This document shows, piece by piece, positions 33,886-44,131 of a stretch of DNA of 64,000 nucleotides (position 1 is its first letter; the number at the start of each line of letters is the position of its first letter). The DNA is from Zanthoxylum bungeanum (Eukaryota; Streptophyta; Magnoliopsida; Sapindales; Rutaceae), in assembly GCA_019454045.1 (NCBI GenBank), contig SKCR01031860.1, positions 62,001 through 126,000 of the forward strand, read 5' to 3'. A model generated the notes under the pieces. The model was not told the origin of the DNA. It was given only the letters and a program-made list of their open reading frames with translations, and searched no databases. Made by a program: the position numbers and the translations under genes.

Positions 33886-35301
33886 ATGGGACAACTGGCA
33901 AATGCTCAGAGTTACAGACCGCCAGGTACCCTTCCTAGCAACACAGAGCCAAATCCAAGGAACATGGGGAAGGAGCAATGTCATGCCATCATGTTAAAGA
34001 GCGGTACTGAAATCAACAAAGATGTTGGAGTCAATTCAACTGCTGAGGAAGTTCCAAAAGAAACAAAGCAACAAATGGAGGAAAAAGAAGCAAAGGAAAA
34101 AGAACAGATCACTCCACCTCCACCTTTTCCTCAACGTCTTCAGAAGAACAAATTGGACAAGCAATTTTCCCGGTTCCTGGAAATATTCAAAAAGCTGCAT
34201 ATCAACATTCCATTTGCAGAAGCGTTGGAACAAATGCCCACCTATGCCAAATTCATGAAAGATATTCTTTCACGAAAGCGGAGATTGGGGGATTACGAGA
34301 CAGTAGCATTAACAGAAGAATGCAGTGCTATCATTCAGAGGAAACTTCCCCCAAAGTTGAAAGATCCTGGCAGTTTCACTGTTCCTTGCGTCATAGGAGA
34401 ACATAACTTTGGTAAGGCTTTATGTGATTTAGGTGCTAGTGTTAACTTGATGCCTTTTTCTATTTTCAGGAAATTACAGATTGGAGAAACAATGCCAACT
34501 TCAGTCTCACTGCAACTTGCTGATAGAACGCTCGTATTTCCAAGAGGTGTAGTTGAGGATGTGCTGGTCAAGGTTGACAAATTCATTTTCCCAGCAGATT
34601 TTATTGTCCTTGATATGGAGGAAGACGCAGACGTGCCAATCATCCTTGGGAGACCATTCTTGGCTACAGGTCGAACCATTATTGATGTACAAAAAGGAGA
34701 ACTAACCATGAGGGTACAGGACCAAGAAGTAACATTCAATGTTTTCAAGGCCATGAATTTCCCAGATGATGAAAAGAAGGAGGAATGTTTCAAACTCGAT
34801 GTGATACACAGTACCATTCAGAACTCTGATGAAAGACAAAGTTCTACTGACAAACTTAAAACATGTCAATTGCCTGTGGAGCCTAAAGATAAAACATCTT
34901 TTGCACTGAAAGAGCCAATTCTTGCTCTACAAGCAACAGAAGAGAAAAAGTTCCACCAGCTCAACGAATTGGAGGAATTTCACAATCAGCCTTTTGAAGA
35001 TGCCAAATTGTACAAAGAAAAAGGCAAGAAAAGACATGATGAGAAGTTAGTGCGCATACAACTGGAACCAGGGCAGAAGGTACTGTTAAACAAATCAAGG
35101 GTGAAATTCTTCCCATGGAAGCCAAAATCACGGTGGTCAGGTCCATTTGTGATCACCAAAGTTTTACCAAATAGAGCCGTTGAGATACATGATCCTGACG
35201 CTAACAAAACTTTCAAGGTTAAAAACAAGCGTGTCAAGCACTACTGGGGAGAATCATTTGAGCGACAAAAAGAAAGTGTTACACTTTCAGATCCAGCTTA
35301 A
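33886..35301 (+). CDS. Protease fused in frame to integrase C-terminus (internal pol deletion)
   Basis: An unbroken 471-codon frame. Residues 76-160 match the Athila pre-protease region. The aspartic protease spans roughly 165-290, with active-site Asp at 181 (ALCDLGASVNLMP, 178-190) and the flap-side motif PIILGRPFLATG (251-262). After about residue 320 it jumps to the integrase C-terminal region: HQLNELEEFHNQPFEDAKLY (357-376), GQKVLLNKSRVKFFP (396-410), SRWSGPFVITKVLPNRAVEI (415-434) and a basic tail. RT, RNase H and the integrase DDE core are absent. The ATG at 33886 lies within gag-linked sequence, so the natural product may begin upstream by frameshift. Whether it is translated is unknown. 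Confidence 0.85.
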   Translation: MGQLANAQSYRPPGTLPSNTEPNPRNMGKEQCHAIMLKSGTEINKDVGVNSTAEEVPKETKQQMEEKEAKEKEQITPPPPFPQRLQKNKLDKQFSRFLEIFKKLHINIPFAEALEQMPTYAKFMKDILSRKRRLGDYETVALTEECSAIIQRKLPPKLKDPGSFTVPCVIGEHNFGKALCDLGASVNLMPFSIFRKLQIGETMPTSVSLQLADRTLVFPRGVVEDVLVKVDKFIFPADFIVLDMEEDADVPIILGRPFLATGRTIIDVQKGELTMRVQDQEVTFNVFKAMNFPDDEKKEECFKLDVIHSTIQNSDERQSSTDKLKTCQLPVEPKDKTSFALKEPILALQATEEKKFHQLNELEEFHNQPFEDAKLYKEKGKKRHDEKLVRIQLEPGQKVLLNKSRVKFFPWKPKSRWSGPFVITKVLPNRAVEIHDPDANKTFKVKNKRVKHYWGESFERQKESVTLSDPA

Positions 35302-35340
35302 CGTTCGAGAAGCCAAGTCTGGCTGACGACTTTAAACTTA

Positions 35341-35362
35341 GCGCTAGCAGGGAGGCAACCCA
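35341..35362 (+). other. Conserved post-pol motif GCGCTAGCAGGGAGGCAACC
   Basis: GCGCTAGCAGGGAGGCAACC also occurs (as GCGCTAGCTGGGAGGCAACC, inverted) at 5341-5360 in the family C element. It lies just after the end of pol in both. Its role is unknown; it may mark the start of the 3' accessory region. Confidence 0.6.
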
Positions 35363-35439
35363 TGCAATTTGTGTATATATTATGATTTGGTGTGTTTTAT
35401 TTTTGTGTGTTTAATTTTTGCAGGATTAGTCATTTCAAA

Positions 35440-35988
35440 ATGGAAGCTGCTCTCGCAAATCTTCACAAGCAATTTCCTTCTCTCCCTCAAAAATCTCTGA
35501 TGAAAGTTTACAAAGCTCGCTTGGAACGGATGAGGTTACTGACAATTCACGGTGTTCCTAATGATATTCGTTGGGTAATTGAAGCACGAGTCCGATTGGC
35601 AGGTGAGTCTTCTGACTCTTTTATTTCACATCTGCCTGGTTTTGGAAGAAGCACCTATTCAAAGAAACGTAGAGCTAAGCAAATGGGTGTTTGTTACAAA
35701 TGTGCACGATTTAATTGCAACACTCGTTGTCGTTCTTTAGGAATGGTGTCTGATAATCGCGAAGACAAAATTAAATTCATTAGGGATGGCTTGAGAAAGG
35801 AGTCTTTAGATGATCTATCTTCGACTCTTGAGACGCATCCCAGTGGATATGTTAATATAGCCATTCACAAATTACATACACAATTCCAAAAGGAAAGACA
35901 ACTGTTAAGTCTCGGGAATCTGACTCAAAAAGACCCTGTTTGCCAATTTATAAGAAAATTGGATGGGAAGCTTGTCCCTGACGCATAG
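35440..35988 (+). CDS. Extra ORF of Athila family A, unrecognised (182 aa)
   Basis: Start chosen at ATG 35440, 17 bases after a strong acceptor-like TTAATTTTTGCAG (35411-35423), so expression by splicing is plausible. I do not recognise the protein. It is basic in its first half, with a Cys cluster C85-X2-C88-X4-C93-X3-C97 (VCYKCARFNCNTRC) that could bind zinc, preceded by KKRRAK (75-80), and then GMVSDNREDKIKFIRDGLRK and LDDLSSTLETHPSGY. No membrane segment or signal peptide. It sits where Athila elements carry their variable 3' (env-like or extra) ORFs. A second copy lies in the minus-strand relative (44132-44575), so it belongs to the family rather than to this copy. A captured host fragment is the alternative. 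Confidence 0.75.
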   Translation: MEAALANLHKQFPSLPQKSLMKVYKARLERMRLLTIHGVPNDIRWVIEARVRLAGESSDSFISHLPGFGRSTYSKKRRAKQMGVCYKCARFNCNTRCRSLGMVSDNREDKIKFIRDGLRKESLDDLSSTLETHPSGYVNIAIHKLHTQFQKERQLLSLGNLTQKDPVCQFIRKLDGKLVPDA

Positions 35989-36249
35989 ACGTCAATCAAA
36001 CCGTTACTTTTCTTGTAAATATTATATCTCTTTGTCTTTTCTTAATAATTGTGATTTGTTTTGTTGTTTTCTTTTAATTTTTCTCCGACAGGATCCAGAC
36101 CTTTTTGACTATCACGATATTAATTCGTTACTAATCGTCCTCTGGAAGATATTTGTGCTGTTATTACTCACCCTTTTTCAGGTACTATAAATTCAGCCCG
36201 TCATTGCACTTTTGAAGGCATCCGGAGTTGAAAAAGAAATACATAAAAA

Positions 36250-36903
36250 ATGGAAGCCACTTCAAGAAGACGAGTTGAAAACATCTGCGTGTTTTGCGGT
36301 AGTAGTGTTGGTACTAAGCCACAATACATAGAAGCAGCACAGGAATTGGGTCGAGTCTTAGCTGCAAGGAATATGCACTTAATATATGGCGGAGGCAATC
36401 TCGGACTTATGGGGATCGTTTCAAAGGCTGTACAGGAAGGAGGCAGTAATGTTTTAGGAATCATTCCAAAACCCTTGGCAGAGGCAAACCTTATTGGATC
36501 ATCAAACGGAGAGGAACTGATCGTGCCAGGTATGTCTGAACGACTGGTAGAAATGATTAACCGTGCTGATGCTTTTATCGCTTTGCCAGGTGGTTTGGGT
36601 ACATTGGAGGAAATTTTTATAGTTCTATCTTGGGCGAACCTGAACATACACCAGAAACCGCTTGGATTGCTCAATATTGATGGATTTTATGATTTTCTTT
36701 GTGTGTTTCTTGATGATGCCCGGAGAAATGGGTTCGTGTCAAAACCTATGAAAGAACTCCTCTTCACTGCCAGAACTGCCCCGGATCTAATTGACCAACT
36801 CATAGCCTATGAACCACAAGTTGACCCTATCCTTTCAAAGATAAATTGGTTCGAAGACAATCGTGGTAAGAAGCGTCGAATTAATCTGGATCTTAACCTT
36901 TAA
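36250..36903 (+). CDS. LOG: Captured LONELY GUY (LOG) cytokinin riboside 5'-monophosphate phosphoribohydrolase
   Basis: 217 codons, intact, no introns. LOG releases free-base cytokinin from its riboside monophosphate in the cytosol or nucleus. Landmarks: VENICVFCGSSVG (9-21), LIYGGGNLGLMG (44-55), MSERLVEM (95-102) with the catalytic-type Arg98, and ALPGGLGTLEE (111-121) with the PGGxGTxxE motif and Glu121, then WANLNIHQKPLGLLNIDGFY. Length is near the family's usual ~215. The common RKxxEM reads RLVEM here, as expected for a divergent subgroup. The C-terminus ends KKRRINLDLNL: a basic patch plus an LxLxL tail. Plant LOG genes normally have several introns, so a processed copy was captured. 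It lies in the sense strand, between the extra ORF and the 3' UTR, with acceptor-like TTTTTCAG (36174-36181) upstream. Activity and expression are not known. Confidence 0.95.
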   Translation: MEATSRRRVENICVFCGSSVGTKPQYIEAAQELGRVLAARNMHLIYGGGNLGLMGIVSKAVQEGGSNVLGIIPKPLAEANLIGSSNGEELIVPGMSERLVEMINRADAFIALPGGLGTLEEIFIVLSWANLNIHQKPLGLLNIDGFYDFLCVFLDDARRNGFVSKPMKELLFTARTAPDLIDQLIAYEPQVDPILSKINWFEDNRGKKRRINLDLNL

Positions 36904-38216
36904 TTTCCTGTAGATTTTCAGCTAACCAGGTACGACCTTCTTAACTCTCCTATTACTGTTCAAGACATTGGGGACAATGTCTCATTTAGGTTTGGGGGAA
37001 GGAATTAGTTGATTAGTACCTTGTTTTTAGTTTGTGTGTTGTTTTTATTTTTAGTCCAAAATTTTTCGAAAAATACAAAAAAATTGAAAAATTTTCAAAA
37101 AATTACAAAAATATTTTGCATTTTTGTGTTTTTATTTGACTAAAAAAGTGAAATTGGTAAGAGATAGCCGAGTAAGGAGTTTCCACTCCTGAGACGTATC
37201 TCAAACCTATTTCGAAACAAGTTAATTTTTGTTTATTTCATTTTGAATTATTTAATTTGTGAATTCTCCTTAAAACTGACTAAAAGGAATCTTCATATGT
37301 TTAGTTAGCAGATATTATCAACATGCATAGTAACATACGGACATGAGCTGTAACTGAAAGTTTGTAATATTCAGTGCTATAGTTTAATTGGAGGAAGCAT
37401 CTCAAAAAGTGATGGAGTAAAAAAAAAAAAAAAAAAATAAAGCATCTAAGATCCGGGTTATTAAGTCTGTAAGGGTGTTTTAACACCTAGTGCCCTAAAA
37501 CCAACTGGTTTGGGAGTCACTGGCCCAAAGCTCGTTACATGGATCAAGGATGTTGCAAAAATATATATATCTGAAGTCTGGGTAATTAAGTCCTTAGGGG
37601 TGTCTTAACACCTGGTGCCCTAAAGCCAACTGGTTTGGGAGCCACCGACCCAAAGCTCGCTACATAGCAGAAGAATTGTATATAAATAAAAAATAGAAAA
37701 AAAAAATCAGAAAAAAAAAAAAAAAAAAAAAAAAAAATTTACTCCATTACTATAAAAAGGTGTGAAATCTGATAGAACCTTAGGACAAAAATATTATTCT
37801 CTTATCAATTGCACTTGTGACTGTTGTGGGCAAAAATGAGTTGATTAATATTTTGTTAGCTGTGTATATGGAGAATGGTAAAAATAATCGGAGAATTTAC
37901 TTATTCGGTAATTTAGAATAAAACAAAACACTAGTAACTTGGAGTAGAAGTTTCACCTGATTAGTCACTAACATCTTTATTCTCTTTTCGCTTGTCTTTT
38001 TGCTTTTGTGTGCATTAGTTTTACTACCTTTTTACTTTGTAAAATGTTTGTGGGTATCATTGCTGTAAACCCTCACGAGACTACAACTCGTCCACTAGGG
38101 ACACCTAGGGGTTTAAAGGCTTGTTGCATATGCTAAATGCAACCGTGATCCCTACGAAAGTGGCTTAGTTTAATTTTAATTTTATTTTGTTGTTTTGCTC
38201 GAGGACTAGCAAAATG
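36904..38216 (+). other. Athila 3' UTR: hairpin, internal purine tract, duplicated module
   Basis: Non-coding. GACATT-GGGGAC-AATGTC (36964-36981) is a perfect 6-bp hairpin. It is followed by TTTAGGTTTGGGGGAAGG (36985-37002), a near copy of the terminal polypurine tract. Two ~100-bp modules (37447-37548, 37571-37667) match the inverted pair at 4342-4577. Poly-A runs lie at about 37419-37438 and 37709-37737. The open stretch 37301-37486 (minus) is chance. Confidence 0.7.
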
Positions 38217-38231
38217 TTAGGTTTGGGGGTG
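38217..38231 (+). other. Polypurine tract
   Basis: TTAGGTTTGGGGGTG directly before the 3' LTR TGATGAGC. Confidence 0.88.
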
Positions 38232-40196
38232 TGATGAGCGGAAAATATATCAATATTTACCGCCCCTTTTACTTAATATTTTGTTTAGTTTCTCGGGTTT
38301 GATGAACGTTTTGATGTGTTTTAGTTTATTTTGCAGATAAAATAATATCGGGTCTTAATGAAATCATTTAGGACGAAATGTGGATCAAATAAGGGCAATT
38401 ATTGGACTTGATATATTAATTTTGAAGATTGGAAATGTTGAAAGGGCGTTTTTGACGAAGTGCAGTTTTGGAAATTCCAGTTTTGCGCATCTGTCGTATT
38501 TTGGGCATAACTTTTTACTCAGATATCGGATTGAGCTAATTCAAGTTCCAAATTAAAGAAGACTCAAAGATCTACAACTTTGAAAGATAAAATATTTTCA
38601 AATTCTGATGATTTCATGACCGAAATTGATGAACCATCCAGAAGAGTGTGGAGTGTAATTATTAAAAGTCATTATCAATCATTTTCAAAGCAAAATATTA
38701 ATTAATAAATAATTAATAAAAATTATCAAATCACCACCAAACAAGATAAGCAATTATTGGAGCAATTATGGATTTGGTGGAGTAATTAGTGGAAAATTAA
38801 TAATGTAATGGTGGAGAAATTGATTGATGATTTGATGGTGGCAAAATTTTGCCTATAAATACCAAGCCATTTCATTTGTAAAATTCATACTTTCTTCCTT
38901 GAAATTCTTAATGAATAAATAAGAAGATTGTATCTAGTTTGTTTATTTTTAGTTTTCAGTAATTAATTTTCAGTTTCGCACTTTCTTTTATTTACTTTTC
39001 AGTTTTTACTTTCCGCAATTTACTTTTACTCACAATACTTTTCTTTCTTTAATTTTTCAGTTTTTACTTTTCAGTAATGAGGAGGTAACTTCCCTCTGCC
39101 AAGGTGAAAGGTAATTCTTTTACTATTACTATTTAGATTAATCTCCCTTAAAAATAATATATTCACTATTTAAAATACTGATTAATAAAGGATACCGCTA
39201 TATTGGTCGGTTGGCAATTCAATTTAATCTGGTTTAAACCTGACTTAATCAGGATACCGCCAGATTGGTCGGTTGGTAAAATAATATCACAAGTTTATAT
39301 ATTATTTTATGGGAGATATCTAAATTAGTAGTAGTAAAAGTAATTCCTTTTACCTTAGCATTTTATTTTATTGTAATTTACTTTTCAGCTTTTACTTTAC
39401 CGCAATTACTTTCAAGCATTTTCATTTTATGTCTTTTACTTTTAAGTTTTTATTAGCCCTAGTTATGTGTGGTAACTAAATTAGTTATCTGGGGTTGTGA
39501 TGAAATCCAATATCACCGTTTTATAAGGGTTAGATTATAGCTTGGGTAATATAAAGATTTATTTATTGTGTCTTAAACTTAATGCTTTTTCATTAACTGG
39601 CCATTAATAAAATTGATCTGGTAAATCTAAAATGAACTAGACATAGGGATTTTAGGTTTCAGCCTTAGACTCAATAGCCCACGATCTTCCTTGAGGATAG
39701 ATAACCCTTTAATAGATTTCCTTACAGGATAGGAATATACCTGTTGGGCGGGGGTAGCCATAATTGGAACTTAAACTTAATGAATCCAGATAATTTGGTT
39801 GACATAGACATATGGTTCAATTGGGTTAAACTGGGTATTTGTGTCTGACCATCGACAGAGGCTTACACATAATTTAGTGTTCCAGGTTAATAAATCAATA
39901 TATTACCCAACTTTAAGATAACCACTTCATCTTTAAAATGATATTGGAAGAAATCACAACCCTAGATAGTTTTTAATATTGAATTTTTTAAAACCTATTT
40001 TCGACAATTTTATTTACTTGCTTTTAAATTTAGAATCGTCACCATTTCAAATCATTCAATCAACTTGTTAGATATTAGTAATCATTTGACCTCATAAAAT
40101 TAATAGTTTAGATATTAAGTCCTCGTGGGATCGATATTTTTATACTACTTGAACGATACGTGCGCTTGCGTTATACGTGTGTGTTTACGCCGGTCA
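38232..40196 (+). repeat. 3' LTR of the LOG-carrying Athila element
   Basis: 1965 bp, same ends as 30528-32504. TSD TTTAC follows at 40197-40201. TATA-like CCTATAAATACC at about 38851-38862. Confidence 0.95.
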
Positions 40197-40201
40197 TTTA
40201 C

Positions 40202-40412
40202 TTTGACCAATTGGATTATTTGGATTAATCCAAAATTCACAAGGGCTTGGTCGTAATTTCATAAATATCTCTACCATTGAAGAATTTTTGGTAATTATAA
40301 AATATGTAATAATATGTGATTGACTAATTTAATTGGATAAATCAAAGTGGTAGACAAATGTGATTAGTCACACCTAATTATAGATATTTGGATTAACTTT
40401 AGATTAAGCCCA
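40202..40412 (+). repeat. 3' LTR of the host copia element, second piece
   Basis: Collinear with about 23655-23935 of the first LTR (TTTGACCAA, AATCCAAAATT, GGTCGTAATTTCATAAAT). Ends in CCCA, the duplicated target of the next insertion. Confidence 0.88.
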
Positions 40413-41953
40413 TGATGAGCGAAAATATATCAATATTTACCGCCCATTTTGACTAATATTGTATAGTTTCTCGAGTTTTTGAACATTTTGGTGTGTTTTA
40501 GATTATTTTCAGATAAAAATAAAATCGGGACTCAATGGAATCAATCAGGATGAAATATGGAACAAATAAGGGTAAAAACTGGACTTGACATTTGGATTTT
40601 AGAGGTTGGAAACTTGAAATGGCGTTCTAACGAAGTACAATTCGGAAATTTCAACTTTGCGTAATATTTGTATTTTATCCATAATATTCTACTCCGATAT
40701 CGGATTGAGGTGATTCAAGTTCTATATTAAAGAAGACTCAAGATCTACAACTTTGACGTTCATAATAATTTCAAATTCTGACGTTTTCATGATCTAAATT
40801 GATAAAATATTCGAAAGTATGTTATATGTAATTATTAAAGTCATTTTCAAAACAAAAATAAAAATATAAAATAAAATAAATAAAATAAAAAATGGCAATT
40901 GTCAAACTTCCACCAAACATGCTTGCATGTTTGGTGGAGGATTTGGTGCCTTGTTCTGTGCCATATTTGGTGCCATGTTTGGTGGAAAAATTGGTGGAGA
41001 AATTTGTGGAGAAATTGGTGGAGGTAAAATTTGCCTATAAATACCAAGCCATTTCATTTGTAAATTTCATACTTTCATTGGTTTCTTGAATAAGAATTAA
41101 GGATTGTATCTGTTTATTTTATTTTTTTAGTTTTGTAATGTATTCTCATTTTTATTTTTAGTAGTAATAATAGTTTGTGTGTTTTTACTTTCTTTTAGTT
41201 TAATAGTTACTTTCCGCTGGGGGAATGATGAAACCTTTAATATGATAAGGTAGATTAATCTCACTTAATTTATAATATGGAAATTATAATTTAATATATG
41301 GATTGAAGTTGATACCGCCCTAATAGATGGTTTATTTATTTGACATAATGTGACACCGCCTATATGGTCGGTCTTTAGGTGATAGATGATTACCGCCTAT
41401 TGGTTGGTTTATGGACAAATAATAACACCGCATTTATGGTGGTTTGACTTAATTGGGTAATAATGATAATTTTTATATTAAATAAAGTGAGATTTATATT
41501 GAAATATTAAAAAAGGTGGATCCCCTAACCCCCAACATTTTATTTTTATTCTAGGGAAGTGATGAAAACACTATATAAAGAGTTAAATAATTGATTTGAT
41601 TATTATGGGTAATGCTTTGGTTTGTTTATTGAATATTAAGCTTAATGCTTATTGTTAACTGGCCATTAATAAGATTGATGTGGTAAACTTAAAAATGAAC
41701 TTGGAAAAGAGATTTTAGGTTTCAGCCTTAGATTCAATAGCTCACGATCTCACCTTGGGGCATGGTGACCCTTAGGTAGATTTCCTTCCAGGATAGGCAT
41801 ATACCTATCAGGCGGGGGTAGCCATAATTGGAGCTTGAACTTAATGAATTTAGATAACTTGGTTAACATAAGAATATGATTAATTGGGTTATTTTGGGTG
41901 TTTGCATCTGACCATCGGAATAGACTTTTGCATATCTTTGTGTTCCAGGTTAG

Positions 41954-44062
41954 TGACCGGCGTAAAACACACGCGTATAACGCAAGCGCACGTATCGTTC
42001 AAGTAGTATAAAAAGTATCGATCCCACGAGGACTTAATACCTAAGCTATTAATTTTATGAGGTCAAATGATTACTAGTATCTAACAGGTTGTTTGATAGA
42101 TTTGAAAAGGTGACGATTCTAAATTTAAAAATAAGTAAATAAAATTGTTCGAAAGTAGGTTTAAGAAAGTTCACTATTAAAAACTATCTAGGGTTGTGAT
42201 TTCTTCCAATATCATTTTAAAGATGAAGTGGTTATCTTATAGTTGGATAAAATATTGATTTATTAACCTGGAACACTAAATTATGTAAAAGCCTCTTCCG
42301 ATGGTCAACTACAAATATCCAGTATAACCTAATTGAACCATATGTCTATGTCAACCAAATTACCTGGATTCATTAAGATTAAGTTTCAATTATGGCTACC
42401 CCCCCCGACAGGTATATTCCTATCCTGTAAGGAAATCTATTAAAGGGTTATCTATCCTCAAGGAAGATCATGGGCTATTGAGTCTAAGGTCTTAAACTTA
42501 AAATCCCTATGTCTAGTTCATTTTAAGTTTACCAGTTCAATTTTATTAATGGCCAGTTAATAAAAAGCATTAAGATTAAGACTCAATAAATAAACCTTTA
42601 TATTACCCAAACTATAATTTAACCCCTTATAAACCGGTGATATTGGATTTCATCACAACCCCAGATAACTGGCTTAGTTACGACACATATTTATGGGTAG
42701 TAAAAATTTAAATAAAATAAAAGACATAAAGTAAATTCTGAAAATTAAATACTGAAAAGTAAATTGCTGAAAAGTAAAAAAAAGTAAAAAGTAAAAAGTA
42801 AAAAGTAAAAAGTAAAAAGTAAAAAAAAATTAATTACTGAAAGTAAATTGCTGAAAAGTAAATTACTGAAATTAAATAAAGTAAAAGTACAATAAAAGAA
42901 AATGTTGCGGTTAGAGGATCAACTTTTATTACTACTATTTTGATATCTCCCTTAATATAATATATTAACTTTGCGTGATAATTATCAACCAGCCATATAG
43001 CGGTATCCTGATTAAGTCAAATTAATAATTAATTACCAACCGACCGACCAACAAGCGGTATCCATACTTAGTCAGGTTAAAACCAATTTATAATTAATTT
43101 CCAACCGGCCAATATAGCGGTATCCTCATTAAGTCAGATTTTAAATAGTTTATATTTTATATTTAAGGGAGATTAATCTAGATAGCAATAATTAAAGCTT
43201 TACCTTTTACCCCAGCAAAGGGGAGTTACCTCCTCATTGCTTGAAAAATAAAAACTGCAAAAGTAAAGAAAGAAAAGGTTTGTGCGTAAAAGTAAATTGC
43301 GGAGAGTAAAAACTGAAAAGTAAAGAAAAGAAAGTGCGAAAGCGGAAATTAATTACTGGAAGCTGTAAACAAACAAGATACAATCTTCTTATTTATTCAT
43401 TAGGAATTTCAAAGAAGAAAGTATGAATTTTACAAATGAAATGGCTTGGTATTTATAGGCAAAATTTTGCCTATATCAAATCATCCATCAAATTCTCCAC
43501 CAAATCCATTATTAATTTCTCCACTAATTACTCCACCAAATCCATATTGCTCCACTAATTGCTTATCTTGTTTGGTGTTGATTTGATAATTTTTATTAAT
43601 TTATATTTTGCTTTGAAAATGATTGATAATGACTTTAATAATTACACATCACACACTTCTGGATGATTCATCAATTTCGGTCATGCACTCTTCAGAATTC
43701 GAAATTATTTTCTCTTTCAAAGTTGTAGATCTTTGAGTCTTATTTAATCTGGCACTTGAATCAGCTCAATCCGATATCTGAGTAAAAAGTTATGCCCAAA
43801 ATACGACAGATGCGCAAAACTGGAATTCCAAAACTGCACTTCGTCAAAACGCCCTTTCAAGTTTCCAATCTCCAAAATTAATATATCAAGTCCAATAATT
43901 GCCCTTATTTGACCCATATTTCATCCTAAATGATTCATTGAGACCCGATATTATTTTATCTGCAAAATAAACTAAAACACATCAAAACGTCATCAAACCA
44001 GAGAACTAAACAAAATATTAAGTTAAAGGGGCGGTAAATATTGATATATTTTCCGCTCATCA
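41954..44062 (-). repeat. 3' LTR of the minus-strand Athila element
   Basis: 2109 bp. Reads TGATGAGCGGAAAATATATC...GCCGGTCA on the minus strand, the same family as 30528-32504. An AAAGTAAAAAGTAAAAAGTA short tandem run occurs near 42780-42830. Confidence 0.94.
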
Positions 44063-44131
44063 CACCCCCAAACCTAACATTTGCTAGTCCTCGAGCAAAA
44101 CAACAAAATAAAATAAAAGAAACAATTAAAA

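Larger units (their letters stand above)
30528..40196 (+). mobile_element. LOG-carrying non-autonomous Athila element (family A)
   Basis: 9.67 kb. LTRs 30528-32504 and 38232-40196, TG...CA ends, TSD TTTAC (30523-30527, 40197-40201), tRNA-Asp primer site, polypurine tract. Order inside: broken gag, an intact 471-codon frame joining the protease to the integrase C-terminus (RT, RNase H and integrase core missing), the extra ORF 35440-35988, a LOG gene 36250-36903, 3' UTR. Lacking RT it needs a helper element. The LTRs differ by scattered substitutions and indels (e.g. 31551-31600 versus 39255-39300), so the insertion is older than the family C one. Confidence 0.95.

Noticed and set aside
35963..36190. 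75-codon frame overlapping the extra ORF end
   Set aside because: Starts inside the extra ORF in another frame; hydrophobic content comes from the T-rich acceptor-like stretch.
36201..36674. 157-codon minus-strand open frame
   Set aside because: Antisense shadow of the LOG gene; no domain of its own.
36250..36903. LOG as an ordinary host gene
   Set aside because: It lies between two LTRs of one element with a matching TSD outside, has no introns, and element UTR follows within about 60 bases.
40847..41089. Overlapping Val/Leu or His-rich frames (also 57297-57539)
   Set aside because: Encoded by CACCAAACATGG-type repeats in Athila LTRs.
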